The notes beneath the pieces were generated by a model. The model had not been told where the DNA came from, made no database searches, and saw nothing but the letters and a program-made list of their open reading frames with translations. A program made the translations under genes and the position numbers. A DNA stretch of 64,000 bases. It comes from an uncultured Eubacterium sp. Its GTDB lineage: Bacteria; Bacillota; Clostridia; Lachnospirales; Lachnospiraceae. Shown piece after piece: positions 17,604-25,450 of the stretch. Numbering within the stretch: position 1 is the stretch's first letter; every line of letters starts with the position of its first letter. The stretch spans positions 1 through 64,000 of the forward strand of contig CAJTZN010000013.1 in assembly GCA_910584065.1 (NCBI GenBank). Direction: 5' to 3'.

Positions 17604-17801
17604 TCATAACTTGGTTACATTTGCTGCCTGTGGGCCTTTCTCGCCATTAACAACTTCGAATTCAACTTCATCGCCTTCGTCCAAAACTTTGAAGCCATCC
17701 ATCTGCAAAGCCGAGAAATGTACAAATACGTCATTTCCTGTTTCGTCAGAAATAAAACCGAATCCTTTTTTGGCGTTAAACCATTTTACTGTACCTTTCA
17801 T
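17604..17801 (-). CDS. csp: Cold-shock protein (CspA family)
   Basis: A 65-residue single cold-shock domain, an RNA chaperone that melts structures in mRNA. Both nucleic-acid-binding motifs are intact: KGFGFI (RNP1) and VFVHF (RNP2). The start is ATG 17801, preceded on the minus strand by AGGAGG; the longer frame to 17861 only runs into the leader. The promoter TTGACT-17-TATTGT lies at 17868-17840, leaving a leader of only about 30-35 nt, shorter than the long cold-responsive leaders of enteric cspA. Length and sequence are typical. Confidence 0.95.
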   Translation of the reverse strand: MKGTVKWFNAKKGFGFISDETGNDVFVHFSALQMDGFKVLDEGDEVEFEVVNGEKGPQAANVTKL

Positions 17802-17839
17802 GTTCTGCCTCCTAAAACTAAAATAATTGATACAAATAA

Positions 17840-17868
17840 ACAATAACACAAATATATCCAAAAGTCAA
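17840..17868 (-). promoter_or_regulatory. Sigma-A type promoter of the cold-shock gene
   Basis: Read on the minus strand, TTGACT (17868-17863) and TATTGT (17845-17840) are 17 nt apart, about 40 nt before the csp start codon. Confidence 0.55.
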
Positions 17869-17884
17869 AGGGTTTTTTAAAAGC

Positions 17885-17913
17885 TTGAAATTTGTTTCAA
17901 AATGTAGTATCAT
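17885..17913 (+). promoter_or_regulatory. Sigma-A type promoter of asd
   Basis: TTGAAA at 17885-17890 and TATCAT at 17908-17913 are separated by 17 nt. Transcription would start near 17920 and give a leader of about 125 nt before asd. Confidence 0.6.
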
Positions 17914-17946
17914 TAAAAATGATTATGTGTACGAGAGAGCGAAGAA

Positions 17947-18046
17947 ATGGAGGCAAGAGTGAAAAATCAATTTTTCACTCAGGAAGTTTGTGCGCACACG
18001 CTCAAACTTCTTTATGCACAAAAGGCGTGTGCGAATGGAGGTAAGT
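17947..18046 (+). promoter_or_regulatory. Structured asd leader with two hairpins and hairpin repeat unit C
   Basis: The leader holds a nearly loop-less inverted repeat (17957-17967 with 17970-17980), a second stem GAAGTTTG/CAAACTTC (17983-17990 with 18003-18010) followed by TTT, and the dispersed 23-nt unit at 18013-18035. A 35-codon frame (ATG 17947, stop 18052-18054) runs through all of it and overlaps the asd start, but its ribosome-binding site is weak. It does not look like a lysine riboswitch. Attenuation is possible but unproven. Confidence 0.45.
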
Positions 18047-19135
18047 ATGAGTGATAAATTAAAAGTAGGTATCCTTGGCGGCACGGGGATGGTGGGACAG
18101 AGATTTGCGTCCCTGCTGGAAAACCACCCCTGGTTTGAGGTGACGGCGATCGCAGCAAGTCCGCGCAGCGCCGGAAAAACTTATGAGGAGGCGGTCGGCG
18201 GCCGTTGGAAGATGCAGACCCCGATGCCGGAAGCAGTAAAAAAGATCATTGTGAAAAATGTAAATGACATTGAAGAAGTGAGCAGCGCCGTTGATTTTGT
18301 ATTTAGCGCCGTGGATATGACGAAAGAAGAGATCCGCGATATAGAGGAGGCGTACGCCAGGGCAGAAGTGCCGGTTGTATCGAATAACAGCGCGCACCGG
18401 TGGACGCCGGATGTGCCGATGGTCGTGCCGGAGATCAACCCGGAGCATTTGGAAGTGATCGAGAGCCAGAAAAAGCGTCTGGGCACGAAAAACGGGTTTA
18501 TCGTGGTGAAGCCGAACTGTTCGATCCAGAGTTATACGCCCGCGCTGACGGCTTGGAAAAAATTTGAGCCGACGCTCGTCGTGGCGACGACGTACCAGGC
18601 GATTTCCGGAGCGGGAAAGACATTTAAAGACTGGCCGGAAATGGAACATAACATCATTCCCTATATCGGGGGCGAGGAAGAGAAGAGCGAGCAGGAACCG
18701 CTGCGCATTTTTGGTAAAGTCGTGGACGGGAAGATCGAGAAAGCGCAGTCGCCGCTGATCACATGCCAGTGTATCCGTGTGCCGGTTCTGGACGGACACA
18801 CAGCCGCCGTTTTTGTGAATTTCGCGAAAAAACCGACGAAAGACGAACTGATACAGGCGTTGACAGAATTTCGCGGACTGCCGCAGGAGCTGGAACTTCC
18901 GAATGCACCGAAGCAGTTCATCCAGTATCTTGAGGACGATGACCGTCCGCAGGTGGCGCTGGACGTCAACTTTGAAAATGGTTTTGGCGTGAGCATCGGA
19001 CGTCTCCGCGAGGACGCTTATTTTGACTGGAAATTTGTGGGATTATCCCACAATACTGTGCGCGGCGCGGCAGGCGGAGCTGTTCTGACCGCGGAGCTGT
19101 TGAAAGCGCAGGGATTTATCGCAAGCCGGCAGTGA
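18047..19135 (+). CDS. asd: Aspartate-semialdehyde dehydrogenase (archaeal/fungal-type)
   Basis: It reduces aspartyl phosphate to aspartate semialdehyde with NADPH, the branch point to lysine/diaminopimelate, threonine and methionine. The 362-residue protein has the nucleotide-binding start KVGILGGTGMVGQRF, the catalytic Cys in KPNCSIQSY and the substrate-contact His in GHTAAVFV, in the arrangement of the archaeal-type branch. The start is ATG 18047 after GGAGGT; the longer frame from 17990 runs through leader hairpins. It is preceded by its own promoter and structured leader. The Nudix-like gene starts 75 nt downstream, so read-through into the pyrimidine genes is possible. Confidence 0.94.
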   Translation: MSDKLKVGILGGTGMVGQRFASLLENHPWFEVTAIAASPRSAGKTYEEAVGGRWKMQTPMPEAVKKIIVKNVNDIEEVSSAVDFVFSAVDMTKEEIRDIEEAYARAEVPVVSNNSAHRWTPDVPMVVPEINPEHLEVIESQKKRLGTKNGFIVVKPNCSIQSYTPALTAWKKFEPTLVVATTYQAISGAGKTFKDWPEMEHNIIPYIGGEEEKSEQEPLRIFGKVVDGKIEKAQSPLITCQCIRVPVLDGHTAAVFVNFAKKPTKDELIQALTEFRGLPQELELPNAPKQFIQYLEDDDRPQVALDVNFENGFGVSIGRLREDAYFDWKFVGLSHNTVRGAAGGAVLTAELLKAQGFIASRQ

Positions 19136-19210
19136 AAATGTAAAGGGATGACGAAGACATTGTAGATGTCCAATACATCTCTGGCATTATAAAAGGAAAG
19201 AGGTATCGAC

Positions 19211-19666
19211 ATGGATAAGTATCGCATACTGGTGAAAGGAATCGTAAAATGTAATGAAAAGTACCTTGTCGTGGAAAAATGGTACGACGACCGGATTTTT
19301 GAACCGTATCAGTGGGAATTTATCGACGGTGTAATGGCATTTTCAGAAACGCCGGAAAAGGCGGTGCAGCGGATCGTCGAAGAGAAGACCGGCCTGCCTG
19401 TTCAGGTTGACAAACCTGTCTATACGTGGGGATTTACGGCAGGAGAGGTGTGCAGCGTCGGCATTGCGTTTGAATGTCTGGCCCAGGTGCAGACTGTGGT
19501 GCTGTCCGAGGATCTCAACGACAGCAAGTGGGTTTCCAAAGAGGAACTTTCGGAGGTTATTACGAATAAAGCGGTGCGTGAGGATATCGAGCGCGCAGGG
19601 CTGACGAGTAGTTTTGATCTCAATGAATTTGGAGAGGTGGATCTGTTCATTGAACCTATGGATTAA
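19211..19666 (+). CDS. Nudix-fold protein with altered catalytic box
   Basis: A 151-residue protein with the Nudix fold. The expected box GX5EX7REUXEEXGU is present as G-VMAFS-E-TPEKAVQ-R-IVEEKTGL. The first Gly, Glu and Arg and the final Gly fit, but the Glu after Arg is Ile and the last Glu of the EE pair is Lys. Those acidic residues bind the catalytic metal, so hydrolase activity is doubtful; binding of a nucleotide or regulation is an alternative. GGAAAGAGG precedes the ATG. Its end overlaps pyrC by 17 nt, so it is translationally tied to the pyrimidine genes. Confidence 0.8.
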   Translation: MDKYRILVKGIVKCNEKYLVVEKWYDDRIFEPYQWEFIDGVMAFSETPEKAVQRIVEEKTGLPVQVDKPVYTWGFTAGEVCSVGIAFECLAQVQTVVLSEDLNDSKWVSKEELSEVITNKAVREDIERAGLTSSFDLNEFGEVDLFIEPMD

Positions 19667-20954
19667 AAATGGCCATTTGCTGGATCCGGCGGCCGGCCGT
19701 GACGAAGTATGTGACCTGTTTATCATGGAGGGAAAGGTGGCCGCTGTCGGAAGCCTTTCCGAAGACGAAAAAAAACGTTTTTTTGCGGATGACGTAAAAG
19801 AACTGGACGTGTCTGGTAAGTGTGTGATGCCCGGGTTTGTGGACCTTCACGTACATCTGAGGGAGCCGGGCTTTGAGTACAAAGAGACGATCCGTACCGG
19901 AACGAGGGCGGCGGCCAGGGGCGGTTTCACCGCTGTCTGCCCGATGCCGAATACGAAGCCTGTTACGGACTGCCCGGAGATGATCCGCACGGTACTCGCC
20001 ATCGCGGAGAAAGACAGTCCGATCCATGTCTACCCGGTCGGCGCGGTGACGGTCGGACAGATGGGACAGCAGATGGCGGATATAGAAGGCATGGTAAAAG
20101 CCGGGGCAAAGGCGATCAGTGAGGACGGAAAGAGCGTGATGGACGCTGCTCTTTACCGCGAAGCCATGAAGGAGGCCGCGCGCCTTTCCATTCCGGTACT
20201 GGCGCACTGTGAGGACAAAAACCTTGTGGGAAAAGGCGCGATGAACGCCGGTGCGCAGGCGGAGAAGCTGGGAATCGAGGGCATCTCGAACGCCGTGGAG
20301 GATGTGATCGTGGCGCGGGATATCCTGCTCGCCAAAGAAACAGGGGCGAGACTGCATCTGTGCCATTGTTCCACCAAAGACAGTGTGGAGTTTATCCGGG
20401 CGGCCAAGGAAGAGGGACTGCCTGTTACAGGTGAGGTCTGTCCGCACCATTTTACGCTGACGGACGAGGATATTTTGTCGGATGACGCGAATTACAAGAT
20501 GAATCCGCCGCTTCGAGGAAAAGAGGACGTAGAACGGCTGAAACAGGGACTTTCGGACGGCGTAATGGATGCCATTTCCACCGATCACGCCCCTCACGGA
20601 GCGGAAGAAAAGGCGCGCTCGATCGCGGAGGCGCCGTTTGGCATCGTCGGTTCGGAAACGGTCTTTTCACTGGCGGTGACAGAACTTGTGAGAACCGGAC
20701 TTCTCAGTCTGCTGGAGCTCGTGCGGAAAATGAGCACGAACCCCTGCCAGATCCTGGGTGTTGAGGGCGGCTCGCTGCAGCCCGGTATGCCGGCGGATGT
20801 TACGATCGCGGACTTTGATGAGACGTATGTGATCAATCGAGAAACGTTTGTCTCCAAAGGAAAAAACACGCCGTTCCACGGCAGGACAGTGTATGGCACG
20901 ATCGCATATACGATCGTAGCCGGAGAGGCCGTGTATCCATTTGATGAAAACTAG
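19650..20954 (+). CDS. pyrC: Dihydroorotase
   Basis: It closes carbamoyl-aspartate to dihydroorotate in pyrimidine synthesis. The 434-residue amidohydrolase carries the metal-binding DLHVHLREPG, the substrate segment MPNTKPVTD, the His in LAHCED and LCHCST, and the catalytic Asp in STDHAPH. It is of the type common in Firmicutes. The proposed start is TTG 19650, matching the usual LWIKNGHLLDP beginning, with GGAGAGG 12 nt upstream inside the Nudix gene; ATG 19623 or TTG 19614 are possible but add residues foreign to the family. It is followed after 73 nt by pyrF. Confidence 0.93.
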   Translation: MNLWIKNGHLLDPAAGRDEVCDLFIMEGKVAAVGSLSEDEKKRFFADDVKELDVSGKCVMPGFVDLHVHLREPGFEYKETIRTGTRAAARGGFTAVCPMPNTKPVTDCPEMIRTVLAIAEKDSPIHVYPVGAVTVGQMGQQMADIEGMVKAGAKAISEDGKSVMDAALYREAMKEAARLSIPVLAHCEDKNLVGKGAMNAGAQAEKLGIEGISNAVEDVIVARDILLAKETGARLHLCHCSTKDSVEFIRAAKEEGLPVTGEVCPHHFTLTDEDILSDDANYKMNPPLRGKEDVERLKQGLSDGVMDAISTDHAPHGAEEKARSIAEAPFGIVGSETVFSLAVTELVRTGLLSLLELVRKMSTNPCQILGVEGGSLQPGMPADVTIADFDETYVINRETFVSKGKNTPFHGRTVYGTIAYTIVAGEAVYPFDEN

Positions 20955-21027
20955 TGTACGGCGCCGTCCATCGCGAGAGTCAGGGGCGGCAGGGTGCACA
21001 GGTAAACAGGAAGGAGGAGCATGCTGG

Positions 21028-21945
21028 ATGATAAATGTATTGGTGGAAGGTATTAAAAAGAAACAGGCACCGATCTTAGTAGGATTGGATCCGATGTTAA
21101 GCTATATTCCGCAGTATCTGCAGCAGGAAGCGATCAAAGAACATGGAGAGACACTGGAAGCCGCCGCAGAAGCGGTATGGCGTTACAATAAAGAAATTGT
21201 TGATGCGATCTGTGATATCGTTCCGGCCGTGAAGCCGCAGTCCGCGATGTATGAACAGTTTGGGATCCCGGGACTTTCGGTATTTCAGCGGACCGTCGAA
21301 TATTGCAAGGAAAAGGGCCTTGTCGTGATCGGGGATGTTAAGCGGGGCGACATAGGCAGCACGTCGGCGGCCTATGCTGCCGGGCATCTGGGGAAGGTGC
21401 AGGTCGGCAGCACGAAGCTAAGCGTGTTTGACGAGGATTTTATCACGGTAAACCCGTATCTGGGAAGCGACGGCATCCAGCCGTTTATCGACGTGTGCCG
21501 CGAGGAAAAGAAAGGAATCTTTATCCTTGTGAAGACGTCAAATCCGTCCAGCGGGGAATTCCAGGATCAGAAGATCAATGGAAAGCCACTGTATGAGCTG
21601 GTCGGAGAACATGTGGCAGAGTGGGCCGAGTCGTGTATGGGCGACGCCTACAGCTATGTCGGGGCGGTTGTCGGAGCTACTTATCCCGAAATGGGAGGCG
21701 TTCTGCGTAAGGTGATGCCGAAGTCGTATATCCTCGTTCCGGGTTATGGCGCGCAGGGCGGTACAGCGAAGGAACTGGCGCCCTATTTTAATGAAGATGG
21801 TTTAGGTGCGATCGTTGCTTCGTCGAGAGGAATCATCGCCGCGTACCGGCAGCCAGCGTATGAAAAATACGGAGAGCGCGGGTTTGCGGAGGCGGCCAGA
21901 CAGGCAGCACTTGCCATGAAAGAAGATATAGATCACATATTTTAA
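21028..21945 (+). CDS. pyrF: Orotidine 5'-phosphate decarboxylase (type 2)
   Basis: The last step of UMP synthesis. The 305-residue protein belongs to the longer subfamily 2 and has the active-site Lys-Asp cluster DVKRGDIGST together with VGLDPML at the start and VPGYGAQGG near the phosphate site. The start is ATG 21028, 8 nt after AAGGAGGAG; an out-of-frame ATG at 21021 and an upstream in-frame ATG near 20941 are rejected. It lies in the operon between pyrC and a lipoprotein gene. Confidence 0.94.
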   Translation: MINVLVEGIKKKQAPILVGLDPMLSYIPQYLQQEAIKEHGETLEAAAEAVWRYNKEIVDAICDIVPAVKPQSAMYEQFGIPGLSVFQRTVEYCKEKGLVVIGDVKRGDIGSTSAAYAAGHLGKVQVGSTKLSVFDEDFITVNPYLGSDGIQPFIDVCREEKKGIFILVKTSNPSSGEFQDQKINGKPLYELVGEHVAEWAESCMGDAYSYVGAVVGATYPEMGGVLRKVMPKSYILVPGYGAQGGTAKELAPYFNEDGLGAIVASSRGIIAAYRQPAYEKYGERGFAEAARQAALAMKEDIDHIF

Positions 21946-21964
21946 ATGAAAGAGAGGATTTATC

Positions 21965-22894
21965 ATGAAAGCAGTAAAAAAATTAGTTGGTTTGATGTTG
22001 TGTTTTGCCCTTACCGCCGGATGCCTGATCGGATGCGGAGGTACGAGTGCGAATGATGAGGAGATTCTGACCAGTGCGCTGAAAAGCATGAATGAGGCGG
22101 CAAACTTTGATATGACGGCCAAGATGACCGGAAAAATGTCGATGAAGATGGGGGAAATATCCCAGGACATGGATCTGAGTACGGATATCACGGGTACGCA
22201 GTTTACGGATCCGTTGAAGACAAAAGTGGTGTCAACGGTAAAAACGGCCGGAACTACTGTTGAGACAGAGAGTTATGTGCAAAAAGAAGACGACAAATAT
22301 GTCGTGTACACAAAAGCAGCAGGTACCTGGAGCAAAATGGTCCTCGGTGATCTTGACCAGGCGATGGCGTCAACCGGAATGAGTTCCGTCGGTGAACAGC
22401 TGAAAGAAGATGTGAGCAGATACACGAAAAAGGATGACGTCGAGAAAGATGGAAAAAAATATCTGGCGTATGAGTATACGGTTAGCGGTGATGAGATCAA
22501 GGAAATGATGAACAGTGCGGCATCTTCCCTGGGATCGGTCATGAAGGGGCAGTCCGACAGCGGCGAAATGGAGAAAATGCTCAATGATATGGTAAAAGAC
22601 ATCGGGGATATTAAGATGAACGTTCTCTTTGACCGCGAGAATCAAGCCGTCTATCAGATTGATTATGACATGACTGAGATGATGAATAAGATGATGAAAT
22701 CGCTGATGGATTCGATTTCCAAAATGTCCGCAGAAAAAGGTGGACAGGAGGCAGCCCAGCTTTCAGCTATGACCATGGACGTGTCGGAAATGAAGATGGT
22801 ATGCAACTATTCGAATATCGGTTCGGCTGCTGATTTTGAGATCCCGAAGGAAGCTCTTGACGCAAAAGAGATGGATCTCGGCAGCGGGGAGTAA
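21965..22894 (+). CDS. Lipoprotein of DUF6612-like type inside the pyrimidine operon
   Basis: A 309-residue lipoprotein with an N-terminal signal and lipobox LTAGC (Cys 20; a second possible Cys at 24). The mature part contains SALKSMNEAANFDMTAKM and alternating beta strands with Met-rich stretches, the layout of DUF6612/LolA-like Firmicute lipoproteins. No enzyme motif is seen and its function is unknown. It sits only 19 nt after pyrF and 6 nt before pyrK, whose ribosome-binding site GGGGAG overlaps its last codons, so it is almost certainly co-transcribed with de novo pyrimidine synthesis. AGAGAGG precedes its ATG. Confidence 0.8.
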   Translation: MKAVKKLVGLMLCFALTAGCLIGCGGTSANDEEILTSALKSMNEAANFDMTAKMTGKMSMKMGEISQDMDLSTDITGTQFTDPLKTKVVSTVKTAGTTVETESYVQKEDDKYVVYTKAAGTWSKMVLGDLDQAMASTGMSSVGEQLKEDVSRYTKKDDVEKDGKKYLAYEYTVSGDEIKEMMNSAASSLGSVMKGQSDSGEMEKMLNDMVKDIGDIKMNVLFDRENQAVYQIDYDMTEMMNKMMKSLMDSISKMSAEKGGQEAAQLSAMTMDVSEMKMVCNYSNIGSAADFEIPKEALDAKEMDLGSGE

Positions 22895-22900
22895 TTTCTT

Positions 22901-23722
22901 ATGAGTAAATTGAAATGTGATTGTAGTGTTCGGGAGTCAGTTGAACTGGCTCCCGGCGTGTTCAGTTTATGGCTTTTGGCTCCGGAAATCGTAAAGCAGG
23001 CGGTTCCCGGGCAGTTTGTCTCCCTGTACTGCGGAGAGAAGGACCGTCTTCTGCCGAGACCGATCAGCATTTGTGAACTGGATGCGGAGCAGGGGCTTTT
23101 GCGCCTCGTGTTCCGGGTCGTCGGTGCGGGGACGCAGGAGTTTTCGTCCCTTTCGGCTGGTGATACGGTTGAGGTGCTGGGGCCGCTGGGGAATGGATAT
23201 GTCAGGGAAGAGGGGGAACCCCTCCTGATAGGAGGAGGCGAATCCCTCCTTATAGGAGGAGGGATTGGGGTTCCGCCGATGCTGGAACTGGCGAAACAGG
23301 CTTCGGGTTCGGGGCATGTAACGGTTGTGCTCGGGTACCGCGATTGCCATACTTTTTTGAAGGATGAGTTTGAGAAGTACGGCACGGTTTTTGTGGCGAC
23401 GGAGGATGGCAGCGTCGGCACTAAGGGTACCGTGCTGGATGCGATTACCAGACATCATATTTGTGATGAGACAGACGGCGGACGATCGTTTGATACGATC
23501 TGTGCGTGCGGGCCGGCGCCAATGCTTCGCGGCGTGAAGGCTTTTGGACTCGAGCGGGGGATCGTTACCTATCTTTCATTGGAAGAGAGGATGGCGTGCG
23601 GGATCGGGGCGTGTCTCGGCTGTGTATGCCAGACGACGTCGATTGATCCGCATTCAAAAGTGAAAAACGCGCGGGTGTGCAAGGACGGGCCGGTATTTTT
23701 GTCTACGGATGTAGAAGTGTAG
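22901..23722 (+). CDS. pyrK: Dihydroorotate dehydrogenase electron-transfer subunit
   Basis: PyrK carries FAD and a [2Fe-2S] cluster and passes electrons from dihydroorotate on PyrD to NAD. The 273-residue protein has the FAD-binding RPISI segment, the nucleotide-binding loop LLIGGGIGVPPMLEL, the NAD-side CACGPAPML and the cluster-binding Cys set in MACGIGACLGCVCQT. An unusual in-frame 24-bp duplication (23216-23263) repeats LLIGGGES/LLIGGGIG in the nucleotide-binding loop. It is paired with pyrD downstream, across an unusual repeat-filled spacer. The start at ATG 22901 follows GGGGAG at 9 nt. Confidence 0.93.
   Translation: MSKLKCDCSVRESVELAPGVFSLWLLAPEIVKQAVPGQFVSLYCGEKDRLLPRPISICELDAEQGLLRLVFRVVGAGTQEFSSLSAGDTVEVLGPLGNGYVREEGEPLLIGGGESLLIGGGIGVPPMLELAKQASGSGHVTVVLGYRDCHTFLKDEFEKYGTVFVATEDGSVGTKGTVLDAITRHHICDETDGGRSFDTICACGPAPMLRGVKAFGLERGIVTYLSLEERMACGIGACLGCVCQTTSIDPHSKVKNARVCKDGPVFLSTDVEV
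23216..23263 (+). repeat. In-frame 24-bp tandem duplication within pyrK
   Basis: Two 24-bp units (23216-23239 and 23240-23263) are 21/24 identical. Each is a near palindrome, CCTCCT then ATAGGAGG. They add one extra eight-residue LLIGGGES copy directly before the conserved LLIGGGIG loop. Confidence 0.85.
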
Positions 23723-23737
23723 ATGTGGAATGTGACA

Positions 23738-23815
23738 GTCAGGACCTGCAGGCCGGTATGTCAGTGTTTGCAGACCGGGCACGTCAGGACTTGCAGGCCG
23801 GAAACGTCAGAATGG
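23738..23815 (+). repeat. Degenerate tandem repeat, period 22-23 bp, before pyrD
   Basis: Three units start GTCAG (23738-23759, 23760-23782, 23783-23805), plus a fourth partial unit (GTCAGAATGG). Units 1 and 3 share GTCAGGAC.TGCAGGCCGG. They fill the 101-nt gap between pyrK and pyrD. Confidence 0.75.
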
Positions 23816-23823
23816 GGGTAAAT

Positions 23824-24726
23824 ATGAGTTTAGAAGTAGAGTTTGCCGGTGTTACTTTTAAAAATCCGGTTACGACTGCATCCGGTACCTTTGGTTCCGG
23901 AATGGAATATAGTGAGTTTGTCGCGCTGGACAAACTGGGGGCGGTCACGACGAAAGGCGTGGCGAATGTCCCCTGGCAGGGGAATCCGACCCCGCGGGTG
24001 GCGGAGACCCACGCAGGTATGCTGAATGCCATTGGATTGCAGAATCCGGGCATTGAGACGTTGATCGAGCGGGATATTCCGTTTCTCCGTGAACATCGTG
24101 CGAAAATCATTGTCAATGTGTGCGGGCGCTCAAAAGAGGATTATGTCGAGGTAGTAGAGCGGCTGGCGCAGGAAGACGTGGATATGCTGGAGATCAATAT
24201 TTCCTGCCCGAATGTGAAAGCGGGCGGAATCGCGTTCGGACAGGATCCGGGCTGCGCCGAAGATATTACGAAGGCGGTAAAAGCGGTGGCAGGGCAGCCG
24301 GTGATCATGAAGCTGAGCCCGAATGTGACCGATATTGCGGAGATGGCAAGAGCGGTCGAGGCGGGCGGGGCGGACGGCGTTTCGCTGATCAATACACTGA
24401 CGGGAATGAAGATCGATGTGGCGAGAAAGACATTTGCGCTGGCGAACCAGACGGGCGGCATGTCAGGCCCCTGTGTGAAGCCGGTCGCCGTGCGCATGGT
24501 ATACCAGGCGGCACACGCCGTGAAGATCCCGGTGCTCGGCATGGGCGGGATCCAGAATACGGAGGACGCGTTGGAGTTTCTTATGGCGGGGGCGACGATG
24601 GTCGCTGTCGGTACGGCGAATTTCTTTCATCCGTATGTGACGTCCGAGATCGTGGATGGGTTAGAGGCTTATGTGGAACAGGAGGGCCTTTCCAGCATTA
24701 TGGATATTGTGGGGATCGTTGGGTAG
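23824..24726 (+). CDS. pyrD: Dihydroorotate dehydrogenase B, catalytic subunit (NAD-dependent type)
   Basis: It oxidises dihydroorotate to orotate with FMN, working with PyrK. The 300-residue TIM barrel has TASGTFGSG, the loop NAIGLQNPG, the catalytic Cys in NISCPNVKAGG, the FMN-contact Lys in VIMKLSPNV and the phosphate site MGGIQNTEDALEFLMAGA. These are marks of class 1B. The start is ATG 23824, 5 nt after GGGGG; the longer frame from 23677 would translate the tandem repeats in the spacer. pyrE follows after 35 nt. Confidence 0.94.
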   Translation: MSLEVEFAGVTFKNPVTTASGTFGSGMEYSEFVALDKLGAVTTKGVANVPWQGNPTPRVAETHAGMLNAIGLQNPGIETLIERDIPFLREHRAKIIVNVCGRSKEDYVEVVERLAQEDVDMLEINISCPNVKAGGIAFGQDPGCAEDITKAVKAVAGQPVIMKLSPNVTDIAEMARAVEAGGADGVSLINTLTGMKIDVARKTFALANQTGGMSGPCVKPVAVRMVYQAAHAVKIPVLGMGGIQNTEDALEFLMAGATMVAVGTANFFHPYVTSEIVDGLEAYVEQEGLSSIMDIVGIVG

Positions 24727-24761
24727 CATAGTGATAAGGATGGACAGGAGGTTTGTGTTTT

Positions 24762-25439
24762 ATGCAGCAGTACAAAGAAGAATTTATTCATTTTATGGTA
24801 AAATGTGATGTGTTGAAATTCGGGGACTTTACGCTGAAGAGCGGCAGAAAATCCCCGTTTTTTATGAATGCGGGCGCGTATGTGACCGGGGCGCAGCTGG
24901 CGAAGCTGGGAGAGTATTACGCGAAGGCGATCTACGACAAGTACGGGGCGGATTTCGATGTACTGTTCGGGCCGGCGTACAAGGGGATCCCGCTCAGCGT
25001 GGCGACGACGATCGCGTTCGACCGCCTTTACGGAAAGGAAATCCGTTACTGCTCAAACCGGAAGGAAGAGAAGGACCACGGAGATACCGGTATTCTTCTG
25101 GGCAGCAAAATACAGGACGGGGACCGGGTTGTGATCATCGAGGATGTGACGACGTCCGGCAAGTCGATCGAGGAAACGTACCCAATCGTGAAGGCGCAGG
25201 GCGATGTGGAAGTTCTGGGGCTGATGGTTTCCCTGAATCGTATGGAAAGAGGAAAGACCGAACAGTGCGCGCTCGATGAGATCAGGGAAGTGTACGGCAT
25301 GGAAACCGGCGCGATCGTGACGATGGAGGAAGTCGTGGAATGCCTGTACAATAAGGAGTGTGAGGGCAGGATCGTCATAGATGACGCGATGAAGGAAAAG
25401 ATAGACCGCTATTATGAAGAATACGGCGCGCGTACATAA
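24762..25439 (+). CDS. pyrE: Orotate phosphoribosyltransferase
   Basis: It joins orotate and PRPP to give OMP, the substrate of PyrF. The 225-residue protein shows the PRPP-binding motif VVIIEDVTTSGKS, the segment FGPAYKGIPLSV and the Lys-rich flexible loop NRKEEKDHGDTG. The start is ATG 24762, about 10 nt after AGGAGG; a TTG three codons earlier is also possible. It is the last recognisable pyrimidine gene here. pyrB and carbamoyl phosphate synthase are not in the window, and no PyrR-type attenuator was recognised. Confidence 0.95.
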   Translation: MQQYKEEFIHFMVKCDVLKFGDFTLKSGRKSPFFMNAGAYVTGAQLAKLGEYYAKAIYDKYGADFDVLFGPAYKGIPLSVATTIAFDRLYGKEIRYCSNRKEEKDHGDTGILLGSKIQDGDRVVIIEDVTTSGKSIEETYPIVKAQGDVEVLGLMVSLNRMERGKTEQCALDEIREVYGMETGAIVTMEEVVECLYNKECEGRIVIDDAMKEKIDRYYEEYGART

Positions 25440-25450
25440 AGAGGCGGGGG

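Noticed and set aside
17920..18046. Lysine riboswitch before asd
   Set aside because: The leader is too short and lacks the conserved lysine-aptamer core; only local hairpins are seen.
19140..19210. PyrR-type attenuator at the head of the pyrimidine genes
   Set aside because: The short gap holds only a 6-bp stem (AGATGT/ACATCT) and no terminator or PyrR-binding loop was recognised.
19656..20597. A 313-codon minus-strand frame opposite pyrC, and similar ones opposite the GH36 gene (25589-26557) and the giant surface protein
   Set aside because: They mirror the codon bias of the real genes and have no motifs or start signals.
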